Shown here piece by piece: positions 18,350 to 27,796 of a stretch of DNA of 64,000 nucleotides. The notes beneath the pieces were generated by a model that worked only from the letters and a program-made list of their open reading frames with translations, made no database searches and had not been told where the DNA came from. The stretch's first letter is position 1. Each line of letters opens with the position of its first letter. The position numbers and the translations under genes were made by a program. The stretch lies in NCBI RefSeq assembly GCF_002221525.1, contig NZ_CP011028.1:2863001-2927000 (forward strand), in the 5' to 3' direction. The DNA comes from Pseudoalteromonas espejiana DSM 9414. GTDB taxonomy: Bacteria > Pseudomonadota > Gammaproteobacteria > Enterobacterales > Alteromonadaceae.

Positions 18350-21300
18350 TGATTAATAAAAAACGCCCTCACTTAGTCTCGCTTAAAACTATTTTAATCA
18401 TTTTAGCGGTAAGTTGCTTTGCACTTTATGCGCTGTTTCCACATACGTTGTTTTTTGAAGACGATTCACTTTCGCAAGATTATACCTTTGAAAAAACATA
18501 CTTAAATGCCGCTTTAAGTACCGACCCTAATAACGAAAAGTTACGCGCTAAAAAAGTAGCTATTCACCTTGGTTTAAATGAGTATTCAGAGGCAACCACT
18601 GAACTTGAAAAACTGCCTAAAAACGATAAAAAAACAGAACTTGAAATTAAACTTTTGTATGCACTGTGGGTTGATAGCGGCGCAAAAAAAGATGATCGCT
18701 TTGAAGAGCTCACCCTTAAACTTGCGGCTTTTAAACACTGGGATAACGAATTATTAAATATAGCAAAAGCAACAGGGTTAAATGCAAGCGTTGCCCGCTA
18801 TTATGAGCAAAATAAACAGCCTTTATTAGCGGCTGATTTTTGGCTAGGTGCAGGGGAGCCCGCTAAGGCCCTAGCTATTTATAAAAAGCATATTAATGCT
18901 GATGTTGCAAAAAAAGCGATAGACACCGCACTTGGCGCTAACAACCCAAAACAAGCGTACACCTGGTGGAAAAAATACGGCGATATAGCCAACGCAGAGC
19001 GTACCTTATATTTTGCAAATCTTACTGGTGATGACGAAGCGGCGTTAAAAGCCGTAGAAAAACTTTTAAAAGCACAACCTAATAACACTGAGTATTTAAC
19101 TAAAGCCATGCATTTACGCTTAGCCAACGGTGATGCAAATGGTGCCGAGCAATTAATAAGTAAACTATTAGCTAAAAAGCCAAACGATAAAGAATTGAGG
19201 CTCCTAAACTGGAAAATTATGCGCTGGCAAAATAAGCCTAAACAAGCGCTTAAAGAATTTAAATGGTTAATGGCCAACAAAGCCGTAGATGTAGCCATGT
19301 TAACCGACAGTATTAATGACGCCAATGCACTTTACTTGTACCAAGATGCAAACGACATTTACGAATACAAAGCGCAAAATAGACAGCTAAAAGGCAACGG
19401 GTTTGCTAATTGGATGCAAACCAACGAATTTATTGGTAACGCCAAACAAGAGCTCAACCACATAGAGCGCTATGAGCAAATTAACGGTAAAACGTCACTT
19501 TCGCAATTTTGGAAAGCCAAAGTACTCCACGATACAGGTAACCTTGCAGGTTTAAGAGCCTTGTGGCCAACTTACCAAGGCCCTAAAAATGAAGAAGATT
19601 TACTTTGGCTTGCTAGAGCGCACTGGCTGCATAACGACTTCGCGACCGCATTAGCTATTTTAAAACAAAAAAAACAGAGCACTGATGATGAGTTTTGGAG
19701 TGCGCGCATTGATATGGCAATGCGCGTAAAAGATAAACAAGAAGAACTGTTTGCGCTTGAGCAACTAAAGAATATTACCCCGCTTAGCGTTGGCGATATG
19801 CTGCATTACCAGCAACTAAAATTTGCAGGCAACCCAACAGGCTTGTTAGATTATTTATGGCAACAAACGCCACTTACCGATAGGCAACTTATACAAATAA
19901 CCCTATTAAGCACCCAAATAGGTGATGAGCAGCATGTAACGCGTGCACATCAAGCTCTTGAAAAGCAGCGCTACAATAAAGCGCTTTACCCAGCGTGGCT
20001 GGTATTATCGAGCTGGTATCAAAATCAAAGTGACTTAAATTATGCCTACACCACGCTCAACCGTGCTGCAAAACTTAGTGAATACAACCCTGATGTAGTG
20101 TTGGCCCAAGGCTGGCTTGCATTACAAATGCACGACACCATTATGATTGAGCGCATACTAGATAAATACTCAACTAATGAGCCAAGCCGAGATTGGGCGC
20201 AGCTGTTAGCTAGCTTATCTATTCATCAAAAAGCGTTTAATAGCGCATACTTTTACTTGCGACAATTAGCAGTTAGTAACCCCAAAGATTTAACTACTTT
20301 AGTCAATTTAGCGGATGTAATGAATCAGTTAGGTTATTACGCAAATGCGACAGAGCTTAAACACTATTTATTAAACCATTTACCAAAAGATAAATACGCT
20401 TACAGAGGCTTAATGATCCAGTGGGCTGGTGCAATGGCGATACCCCACCTGCGCCAATTTAGCAGCTTAGATGAAATAGCCCCAGATGCCGTAAACAACG
20501 ATACAGCCAACTGGTGGTTGGCAAGGCGTGCCGCGCAAAAACTAGAGCCTTGGCAAAAACTGCAACTGTATATGACCAACGGTGAGTTTAATAAAATTAA
20601 AGCGCTCGTTAATACCAACACCCTAGGTAAAGTAGATGAGCTGAGTGCATTACTCTATTTAAAACAACCCTATGCCACTATGCAGCGTTGGTATGAAGAA
20701 TTAACACAATCTCCCACTGAGGCAGAAACCGCTTTAATGCGAAATGCCCGTAATAGTTACTTTAGAGCTTTAGAAATTAACCTATCTCCAGAGGCAGGTT
20801 TAAACAGCAGTCAGTATGACATAAACGTATACTTCCCTTATGCAAATGGACAGTGGAAGCTCAGTATAAGTAACCAACAAAACCTTAATAACAACGGTTT
20901 ACTATTTGCTATTGAAGATAAAATAACTTGGGGACGTTGGTACTTTGACGCCAAAATAGACTCTCACCAAGGGAGTTTAGCAAGCCGCCAAGGGTTTAGT
21001 TTAGATAGCCGCTATCAATGGGATTCACGCACTCAATTAGGTGTAAAATTAGAGCATAACGTTGAAAACCGTCAATCAGAGGCCCTGCTTAGCTTTGCCA
21101 AGTTAGATAAAGCAACCGCCTATGTTAATTACAATATTGATGCTCGCCAAAATCTGCAATTATCGGCAGCGGCAATGGCATTTAAACGCCGCAGTAATAG
21201 CTCAACACTTGTGAGTGGGCAAGAATACAATGCACGCTACCAATATACTATTTTAAGAGACCGCCCAATTTGGAGTGCTTATTTTAGTGCACAATGGCAA

Positions 21301-21633
21301 GAGTTTGACCGCACACTCGCTCCCATTGACGTTGACAGGCCAAGGCCTCTTTTAATTGACCTACAGCCCTTTAGACGCTTTGCGCTAGGCACTTCTATTT
21401 CATCAACTGGTAACTTAGCGCCCCCTTATTTAGGCGCTAGCCCATCGTGGTTATTTGATATAAGCACAGGGTATCAAACACTAAACGACACAATAGATGT
21501 TTCGGTATCAAGTGGAGCTGGCTGGTCGGTACTAGGCGATGATTTATTTAAATTACAATTGGGTTACCAAAGCAGTAATAAAGTGGGTAACTCAGATACA
21601 CAATTACAATTAGGCTATTACGTACATTTTTAA
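18349..21633 (+). CDS. pelB: PelB, outer-membrane Pel export porin with TPR domain
   Basis: 1094 residues, slightly shorter than the Pseudomonas protein. An N-terminal membrane anchor (about 13-30) is followed by a long series of TPR-like helical repeats (about 45-780). A C-terminal beta-barrel follows (alternating aromatic strands, last residue Phe in LGYYVHF). PelB spans from the inner membrane through the periplasm, and its TPRs guide PelA and the polymer to the barrel. The GTG start overlaps the pelA stop, which indicates translational coupling. Confidence 0.92.
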   Translation: MINKKRPHLVSLKTILIILAVSCFALYALFPHTLFFEDDSLSQDYTFEKTYLNAALSTDPNNEKLRAKKVAIHLGLNEYSEATTELEKLPKNDKKTELEIKLLYALWVDSGAKKDDRFEELTLKLAAFKHWDNELLNIAKATGLNASVARYYEQNKQPLLAADFWLGAGEPAKALAIYKKHINADVAKKAIDTALGANNPKQAYTWWKKYGDIANAERTLYFANLTGDDEAALKAVEKLLKAQPNNTEYLTKAMHLRLANGDANGAEQLISKLLAKKPNDKELRLLNWKIMRWQNKPKQALKEFKWLMANKAVDVAMLTDSINDANALYLYQDANDIYEYKAQNRQLKGNGFANWMQTNEFIGNAKQELNHIERYEQINGKTSLSQFWKAKVLHDTGNLAGLRALWPTYQGPKNEEDLLWLARAHWLHNDFATALAILKQKKQSTDDEFWSARIDMAMRVKDKQEELFALEQLKNITPLSVGDMLHYQQLKFAGNPTGLLDYLWQQTPLTDRQLIQITLLSTQIGDEQHVTRAHQALEKQRYNKALYPAWLVLSSWYQNQSDLNYAYTTLNRAAKLSEYNPDVVLAQGWLALQMHDTIMIERILDKYSTNEPSRDWAQLLASLSIHQKAFNSAYFYLRQLAVSNPKDLTTLVNLADVMNQLGYYANATELKHYLLNHLPKDKYAYRGLMIQWAGAMAIPHLRQFSSLDEIAPDAVNNDTANWWLARRAAQKLEPWQKLQLYMTNGEFNKIKALVNTNTLGKVDELSALLYLKQPYATMQRWYEELTQSPTEAETALMRNARNSYFRALEINLSPEAGLNSSQYDINVYFPYANGQWKLSISNQQNLNNNGLLFAIEDKITWGRWYFDAKIDSHQGSLASRQGFSLDSRYQWDSRTQLGVKLEHNVENRQSEALLSFAKLDKATAYVNYNIDARQNLQLSAAAMAFKRRSNSSTLVSGQEYNARYQYTILRDRPIWSAYFSAQWQEFDRTLAPIDVDRPRPLLIDLQPFRRFALGTSISSTGNLAPPYLGASPSWLFDISTGYQTLNDTIDVSVSSGAGWSVLGDDLFKLQLGYQSSNKVGNSDTQLQLGYYVHF

Positions 21634-21647
21634 TGTTAGGAGAGAAT

Positions 21648-22163
21648 ATGTTTCGTTTAATCATACCGTGTTTGGTATTAATGCTCAGTGCATGTACCAC
21701 CAGCCGTGTGGCAGATGATGTAGAACTAGGGCCATCAACCACGGTTGCCCTACTACCTTTAGTAAATCATGCACAAACACCTTTAGCTGGTGAGCGCGCT
21801 GAGGATATATTAGCAAGTATTTGGCAGCAAAATAAGCTTCCAACCTTGCTGCGTGCTCCTCGAAATAATAACAAAGAGTTACCCCCACTTGACGATCAAT
21901 ACCGCCTTGATAACGCCATGCAGTGGTTAAGTACTCAACAAGCAGATTACGTATTAACAGGTAGCATTGAAGAGTGGCGCTATAAAGCAGGCCTAGATGG
22001 CGAGCCCGTGGTTGCGTTAACACTTACGCTTAGTGCAAACGGTGCCACTACACCTATATGGACGGGCACGATTGCTAAAAGTGGCTGGGGCCGCGATAGC
22101 ATTGCCGCTACTGCGCAAGATGTTATTGCCGATTTAATTTCGTACATAGAGGTTAGTGAGTGA
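21648..22163 (+). CDS. pelC: PelC, outer-membrane lipoprotein of Pel export
   Basis: 171 residues from ATG 21648, chosen for the TTAGGAGAG ribosome site just before it. An alternative ATG at 21633 has no site and would lengthen the signal sequence. It has a lipoprotein signal with lipobox LSAC (Cys16). The rest is an alpha-beta domain like TolB-N/CsgG-type subunits (TVALLPLVN, DYVLTGSIEEW). PelC forms a dodecameric ring at the periplasmic face of the outer membrane that funnels Pel to PelB. Confidence 0.9.
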   Translation: MFRLIIPCLVLMLSACTTSRVADDVELGPSTTVALLPLVNHAQTPLAGERAEDILASIWQQNKLPTLLRAPRNNNKELPPLDDQYRLDNAMQWLSTQQADYVLTGSIEEWRYKAGLDGEPVVALTLTLSANGATTPIWTGTIAKSGWGRDSIAATAQDVIADLISYIEVSE

Positions 22164-23452
22164 AAACACATTTTTTCCGACCAAGAGAGGTTCCTGAGCT
22201 ACAAATATGGGCTGAGGTAATTGTATTTACAGCCTTAGCGCTTGTATTACCGGTATTATTTAATGCCGAGGATCCTTTTTGGACGGAAAGTGGGTTTTCA
22301 TGGCCTGTACTTGGGCCGTTACTCGTTGCTTTACGCTATGGCTTTTCAAAAGGCTTTATAAGCATTTTAAGCTTACTGGTTGGTCAATTACTGCTAAGCC
22401 AATCTAACTTACTGGCTATACAAAATGAATTTAATATAAATGCCATGATTGGTTACCTAATCGTAATTATGATTGCAGGTGAATTCAGAGATGTGTGGGA
22501 GCGCACCAATCAGCAACAAAGTATTGAGCTTGAGTATGTTACCAACAGACTAGAAACCTTTACTCGTCAATACCATTTAATAAACTCATCACACGATCGC
22601 ATTGAGCAAATGCTTGCAGGGCATACATTAAGCCTACGCGAATCATTACAAGCAGTAAGAGCCGCTATAGGCCAACTTAAAGAAAGACGATTAGACAGTG
22701 CTGCCAGTAGCATTTTAAATTTATTTGTTGAATATGGCTCGTTTGAAAAAGCAGCGCTTTATAGGGTTGAAAACAACATTTTAATTGAGCCCCCTTTAGC
22801 AAGTGTGGGTAATATGAAAACGCCAAATATAAACGATCCTTTAGTACAGGCCATGTTTGAAGAAAACGAGTTAGTGTCGGTAAAGGACGTTAAAAGCAAT
22901 ATAAGCCAGTACCATATTGCCATTCCACTTATTGATGTAAACAACACAATATATGGCGTTATTTTAGTTGAAAACATTCAGTTTTTTGCTTTAAAAAATA
23001 CCACACTGACTTTACTAGCGGTAATGGCCGGGAACATTGGTGATTTATTGCGCCATGAAATAACGAACCCGGTAATGACCCGCGAAGAAGCGCCTTATTT
23101 TGCAAGACAAGTTAAGCGCGCAAATAAAGAAGCGCACAGATACAATATTCCCTCGCAGCTTCTCAAACTTAAAGCGCTCAATATTACAGACGAATCACGC
23201 CAGTTAATGGAATATTTAAGCGAAGCCCGAAGAGGGCTAGATATTTACCTCTACGACAGCGAAAAACAAACTTTACTGCTGTTAATGCCTTTAGCCAACG
23301 AACTTGATAAAAGCGGCTTTATCGCCCGTATCAATACATGGTGTATTGAACATTTTGGTAAAAACCTTGAGCAACTACAAATAAAATTTGAAGAGCAAGT
23401 TGCACTGCCTATCAGCAGCGATCACATTTCGCGGTTAATTAAATTACCATGA
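22160..23452 (+). CDS. pelD: PelD, membrane c-di-GMP receptor of Pel synthesis
   Basis: 430 residues from a GTG that overlaps the pelC stop. Four membrane helices (about 15-110) and a short coiled coil are followed by a GAF domain (about 165-290) and a degenerate GGDEF domain (about 300-430). The active-site loop is lost, but the inhibitory-type site RGLD is present at 358-361. A further arginine at 390 matches the spacing of the third c-di-GMP ligand in Pseudomonas PelD. This strongly suggests that Pel production here is switched on post-translationally by c-di-GMP. Confidence 0.92.
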   Translation: MKTHFFRPREVPELQIWAEVIVFTALALVLPVLFNAEDPFWTESGFSWPVLGPLLVALRYGFSKGFISILSLLVGQLLLSQSNLLAIQNEFNINAMIGYLIVIMIAGEFRDVWERTNQQQSIELEYVTNRLETFTRQYHLINSSHDRIEQMLAGHTLSLRESLQAVRAAIGQLKERRLDSAASSILNLFVEYGSFEKAALYRVENNILIEPPLASVGNMKTPNINDPLVQAMFEENELVSVKDVKSNISQYHIAIPLIDVNNTIYGVILVENIQFFALKNTTLTLLAVMAGNIGDLLRHEITNPVMTREEAPYFARQVKRANKEAHRYNIPSQLLKLKALNITDESRQLMEYLSEARRGLDIYLYDSEKQTLLLLMPLANELDKSGFIARINTWCIEHFGKNLEQLQIKFEEQVALPISSDHISRLIKLP

Positions 23453-24435
23453 TTAAAATTATTATAGCCGCCTTTATTGGCTGTCTTTGTGAATACTTTG
23501 CTTTTGCCCACATTTTAGATGCGCCAAACTGGCTGTGGATTATTTTTTTACATGGCATTGCTAGTGCGTGCTTTACGTTTGTAAGCCATGTATTTATTCC
23601 TGCTAAGTATAAAACCACAGTAAAAAGTGGCTCTGCGTTATTATTTTTACTGCTTTTTACACTACCTGTATTTGGTATTTTAGGCGTAGTATTTGCGATA
23701 ACGTTTGCATTAAGTAAACCCCTTAAAAATGACGACATAGATATCATTGAGCATAAAGTTCCTGCACTTCCTTTTGAGGCACGAACGGTTTCTGCCACGC
23801 CAATCTATTCAATAGGTGGCTTAAGGGCCATTTTAAAGCACGCCAGCGAACCGAATAAGCGTTTAAGCGCAGTTATGGCTGCTCGTCATATGAGCGACAA
23901 TCAAGCAATTCCTATATTAAAGTTAGCCTTAAAGGACTTAGAGGACGATATTCGCTTACTCGCCTACTCTACCTTAGATAGTAAAGAGACCAAATTAAAC
24001 GAAAAAATTAGCGATATTCAACACGCTATAGAACGCACAACACAACAGCCAAAACTAAGCCATCTGCAACGCCAACAGGCCGAGCTGTACTGGGAATTAA
24101 GTTACTTAGGTTTAGCGCAAGGTGCGTTAAAAAAATATGTGCTTGAAAAAGCAGAAAACCTTACTTTAAAAAGTATGAGCTTTAGCAAAATGCCTGCTAG
24201 TTATATTTTTTTAGGGCGTATTCAATTAGCTTTAGGAAAATTTTCTGCGGCGCAACAAAGCCTGATGACCGCCACACAATTAGGTATGGCAAGGCGCCAC
24301 GTACTGCCATTTAAAGCAGAGGTTGCCTTTGAGCTGAACAATTACACCGACTGCCAACGCTACCTTGAAGAACTAGAATTACAACCTAAAGGTACAGAGC
24401 TGCGCCATTTACAGGAGTATTGGCATGAGCGATAA
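23449..24435 (+). CDS. pelE: PelE, inner-membrane TPR component of Pel synthase
   Basis: 328 residues with ATG overlapping the pelD stop (ATGA arrangement). Two N-terminal hydrophobic hairpins (about 1-95) are followed by a helical repeat region. That region includes a HEAT-like part (ISEL-type helices near RLSAVMAARHMSDNQAIPILK) and TPR-like repeats toward the C-terminus. In Pseudomonas, PelE joins PelD, PelF and PelG in the synthase complex. Its identity is supported mainly by position and layout. Confidence 0.87.
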   Translation: MIKIIIAAFIGCLCEYFAFAHILDAPNWLWIIFLHGIASACFTFVSHVFIPAKYKTTVKSGSALLFLLLFTLPVFGILGVVFAITFALSKPLKNDDIDIIEHKVPALPFEARTVSATPIYSIGGLRAILKHASEPNKRLSAVMAARHMSDNQAIPILKLALKDLEDDIRLLAYSTLDSKETKLNEKISDIQHAIERTTQQPKLSHLQRQQAELYWELSYLGLAQGALKKYVLEKAENLTLKSMSFSKMPASYIFLGRIQLALGKFSAAQQSLMTATQLGMARRHVLPFKAEVAFELNNYTDCQRYLEELELQPKGTELRHLQEYWHER

Positions 24436-25942
24436 AAAAGCCGATATTTTACTTTTACTTGAAGGCACATACCCTTATGTACGCGGCGGTGTTTCAAGCT
24501 GGGTACATCAAATAATAGAGGGCTTACCTCATTATAACTTTGAGCTTATATTTGTCGGTGGTGCACCTGAGCACTATGGCGAGATTCAATACACTTTACC
24601 AAGCAATGTAACTAAGCTACATGTGCACTACTTAGTGCAAGAGCACAACACAAAAATAAAGGCTAAGCATGGCGTAAAGTATAAAAAAGAGTTATTTGAA
24701 TTTTGGCAGCAACTACAAGGTTATTTTCGCGACTCTAAAGAGCCTATTCCTACAGAGCTTGTAAAATTTGCCTTTGAAACCCTTGCAAAAAGAGACGGCA
24801 TAAACGAAGCCGATTTTTTATATAGTGAGTCATCATGGCAGGTATTAGCAAAATACTATTTAACCTATTGTGATGAATCATCGTTTATCGACTTTTTTTG
24901 GTCGTATCGAAATTTATATAAGCCGTTGTTTAAAATTGCCGAAATAGCGCGGGAGCTGCCAAATGTTAAACTTATACATTCTATTTCTACAGGCTATGCA
25001 GGCATTTTAGGGGCTGGGGCCAGTGTTATTCACAACACCCCATTTTTACTTACCGAGCACGGTATTTACACCAAAGAGCGAAAAATAGACTTAATACAAG
25101 CCAGCTGGATTAAAGAGTCTGAACAAAGCTTAGGCAAAAATTTAAATACCGAAATGGGCTTTATTCGCCGTATGTGGATAAGCTTTTTTGAACAAATTGG
25201 CCGCACTACTTACCAGCAAGCCGATAAAATAATATCCCTTTATGAAGGGAACAGACAAAGACAAATTAAAGACGGCGCTGCGGCTAACAAATCGTTTGTT
25301 GTACCTAATGGCATTAAAACAAAGCGCTTTGTAGAATCACTCAATACCCGCCCTAAAACGGTGCCTATGGTTGTTGGTTTAATTGGCCGCGTTGTACCAA
25401 TTAAAGATATAAAAACCTTTATAAGGGCTATTAAAGAAGTACAAGCCGAGCTGCCTCAAATAGAAGGCTGGATCATCGGCCCCTATGAAGAAGACCCGCA
25501 ATACTACAAAGAGTGTCAGCTATTAGTAAGTAGCCTAGATTTAGATAGCAATATTAAATTTACGGGTATGCAAAATATTGCCGAAATACTCCCTAAACTT
25601 GGTTTAGTCGCGTTAACCTCTATTTCTGAAGCTCAACCACTTGTACTTCTTGAAGCGATGGCTGCGGGCGTCCCTGTACTTGCCAGTGATGTGGGTTCGT
25701 GCCGAGAAATAATAGAAGGCGCCACCGATGAAGATAAAGCGCTTGGTAAAGCCGGTGAAGTGGTTTCTATTGCATCACCAAGCGAAACAGCCATGCAAAT
25801 AGTGACTATATTGCAAGATGAGCAAACGTGGTATCAATACCAAAAAAGCGGTTTAGATCGCGTTAATACTTATTACGATGAAAGCCATATGTTTTCCCGC
25901 TACGATAAACTTTATAAGGACACAATCGCATGGCCGGAATAG
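24425..25942 (+). CDS. pelF: PelF, cytosolic GT4 glycosyltransferase making Pel
   Basis: 505 residues, the usual PelF length. The N-terminal part begins with LLLLEGTYPYVRGGVSSW, a glycine-rich nucleotide-sugar glycosyltransferase signature. The C-terminal Rossmann domain carries VVGLIGRVVPIKDIK and the E-x7-E motif in SEAQPLVLLEAMAAGVP. It polymerises UDP-activated GalNAc/GlcNAc on the cytoplasmic face. It overlaps pelE by 11 bases and pelG by 13 bases. Confidence 0.95.
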   Translation: MSDKKADILLLLEGTYPYVRGGVSSWVHQIIEGLPHYNFELIFVGGAPEHYGEIQYTLPSNVTKLHVHYLVQEHNTKIKAKHGVKYKKELFEFWQQLQGYFRDSKEPIPTELVKFAFETLAKRDGINEADFLYSESSWQVLAKYYLTYCDESSFIDFFWSYRNLYKPLFKIAEIARELPNVKLIHSISTGYAGILGAGASVIHNTPFLLTEHGIYTKERKIDLIQASWIKESEQSLGKNLNTEMGFIRRMWISFFEQIGRTTYQQADKIISLYEGNRQRQIKDGAAANKSFVVPNGIKTKRFVESLNTRPKTVPMVVGLIGRVVPIKDIKTFIRAIKEVQAELPQIEGWIIGPYEEDPQYYKECQLLVSSLDLDSNIKFTGMQNIAEILPKLGLVALTSISEAQPLVLLEAMAAGVPVLASDVGSCREIIEGATDEDKALGKAGEVVSIASPSETAMQIVTILQDEQTWYQYQKSGLDRVNTYYDESHMFSRYDKLYKDTIAWPE

Positions 25943-27294
25943 GTTTTGAGATACGTAAAATCCTCAAAAAAAATACCCTACTTTCTGTTTTTGAAGCCTA
26001 TGGTTACGCGGGGTTAATTGGCTCAGGGCCATGGCTGCTTTCTATTGTTGCGCTTATGCTAATAGGTATACTTAGCCTTGGTGTAGTGCTTCCTAAAGTA
26101 TTAATTATTCAGTTTTTAACGCTTGTTACCTACATGATGGCTGCATCACTGATATTAACGGGCGGCTTACAGTTATTGTTGACTCGATTTGTTGCCGATT
26201 TATTTTTTCAAAAAAATGATGAGCAAGTACTACCTAATTTACTTGGTGCACAGCTTGTAACTACGATTGCAGCTTTACTTATTGGTTTAGCTGTATGGCC
26301 TATACTCCCCCTCCCTGTAGTAACCAAAATCATAATACTTGGCGCATTTATAAGCTTATGTAATCAGTGGCTTGGCGCAATATTTTTATCAGGCATGAAA
26401 GAATATCGGCTTATTTTGGTTACCATGCTTAGTGGCTACAGCTTTATGGTATTGCTTGCATTTTTATTGCGGGATTGGCAAATAGATGGGCTGTTTTTTG
26501 CTTTTTTTGCCGGAGAAGCTCTACTCTTTTTTAGCTTCTTATTTATGATTATTCGCCGCTACCCAGGCGGTAAATTAATTAGCTTTGACTTTTTAAACAA
26601 TAAAAAAGTGTATTACAGTTTGTTTTTTTGTGGGCTTTTTTACAACATAGGTGTGTGGGCCGATAAAATTATTTTTTGGTATTCCCCTGCCACCTCTATT
26701 CAAATAATAGGAACACTCAGAGCCAGCCCTATTTATGACTTACCCATATTTTTAGCCTACTTAACTATTATTCCGGGTATGGCGGTATTTTTAGTGAGAA
26801 TGGAAACCGACTTTGTAGAGCAATACAACCGCTTTTATAGTGCAATAAGAGAAGGCTCATCCCTTGAGGAGATTTTTTACTTAAAAGATAAAATGGTACA
26901 AACAGCGCAAGGCGGCCTCTACGATATATTTAAAATTCAAGGGATAACTGTTGCGTGCTTATTACTATGGGGCGAGCAAATACTCACTTTTATTGGCATA
27001 GATCCTAACTATAAAACACTGCTATTTATTGATGTGGTAGGCGTAGGTGTTCAGGTAATATTTTTATCTATTTTAAATATTTTATTTTACTTAGATAAGC
27101 GCTCTACAGTGTTATTTTTGTCTGGGTTATTTTTGTTTATCAATATTGTGTTAACTATTGCCTCAATAGCGCTGGGGCCACAATTTTATGGTTACGGTTT
27201 TGCGCTTTCAACCATAGTTACTTCGGTGGTTGGCCTATTTTGGCTCTCAAAGCAATTTGAAGAACTTGAGTACGAAACTTTTATGCTGCAATAA
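25930..27294 (+). CDS. pelG: PelG, Wzx/MOP-like inner-membrane Pel transporter
   Basis: 454 residues with about twelve membrane helices. The N-terminal MAGIGFEIRKIL is highly typical of PelG. The protein belongs to the MOP exporter superfamily and, with PelD and PelE, forms the inner-membrane channel through which the growing polymer leaves PelF. It is the last gene of the operon; its ATG lies inside pelF. No strong terminator follows immediately. Confidence 0.95.
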   Translation: MAGIGFEIRKILKKNTLLSVFEAYGYAGLIGSGPWLLSIVALMLIGILSLGVVLPKVLIIQFLTLVTYMMAASLILTGGLQLLLTRFVADLFFQKNDEQVLPNLLGAQLVTTIAALLIGLAVWPILPLPVVTKIIILGAFISLCNQWLGAIFLSGMKEYRLILVTMLSGYSFMVLLAFLLRDWQIDGLFFAFFAGEALLFFSFLFMIIRRYPGGKLISFDFLNNKKVYYSLFFCGLFYNIGVWADKIIFWYSPATSIQIIGTLRASPIYDLPIFLAYLTIIPGMAVFLVRMETDFVEQYNRFYSAIREGSSLEEIFYLKDKMVQTAQGGLYDIFKIQGITVACLLLWGEQILTFIGIDPNYKTLLFIDVVGVGVQVIFLSILNILFYLDKRSTVLFLSGLFLFINIVLTIASIALGPQFYGYGFALSTIVTSVVGLFWLSKQFEELEYETFMLQ

Positions 27295-27366
27295 CCTATT
27301 ATAAAAGCGCTATAAAAGTCGCCTTCTTTTAAGTGGCTGTAAACGTACAGGGTTTCTCTATATTTA

Positions 27367-27690
27367 ATGGAAGATATTATAGAAATTAATTATTTAAATT
27401 ATTCACTTCAAGAGTTGCGTGAAGCTTGGATAACAGTTGATGATTACACATATCCGGAGCGTGCAATTGAAGTTTATAAACTTTTAAAAAAATCGGAGAT
27501 TAAAGCTTCAGAAGAAAATCATTGTGATACATCATCTACTTGGGTTCTCTCGATGCTGCGCAACTTCAATAAGCCTAAAAAACTTGACCCAACCTTTAGC
27601 GATGTATTACTAGAAGAAAGTAGTGCAACGATGAAAGAGCAACGAGTTATTAAACTCATAGCAGAGCGAGAAAATATTGATCACATGTAA
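27367..27690 (+). CDS. Small orphan protein downstream of pel operon
   Basis: 107 residues, charged and without signal peptide or membrane segment; predicted mostly helical. I do not recognise a family. It lies 72 bases after pelG on the same strand, so it may be read through from the pel operon. It has no clear ribosome site and is AT-rich. A perfect 14-base inverted repeat covers its last codons and the stop. It could be an accessory gene carried with pel or an unrelated remnant. Confidence 0.5.
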   Translation: MEDIIEINYLNYSLQELREAWITVDDYTYPERAIEVYKLLKKSEIKASEENHCDTSSTWVLSMLRNFNKPKKLDPTFSDVLLEESSATMKEQRVIKLIAERENIDHM

Positions 27691-27704
27691 GTGATCAATA
27701 TTTT
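27671..27704. terminator. 14-bp perfect hairpin overlapping a stop codon
   Basis: The 14 bases at 27671-27684 are the exact complement of 27691-27704, with a six-base loop containing the TAA stop of the small gene. It is AT-rich with an A-run on one side and a T-run on the other, and sits between convergent genes, so it can act in both directions. Confidence 0.7.
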
Positions 27705-27796
27705 AAGTTAGGAGCACCATCAGCCAAATTTACCGTGCCAGAAGAGTTTTGGCTTTTTACTCTCATCATTTTTTACCAAGACGAAAAGCGATAGGG

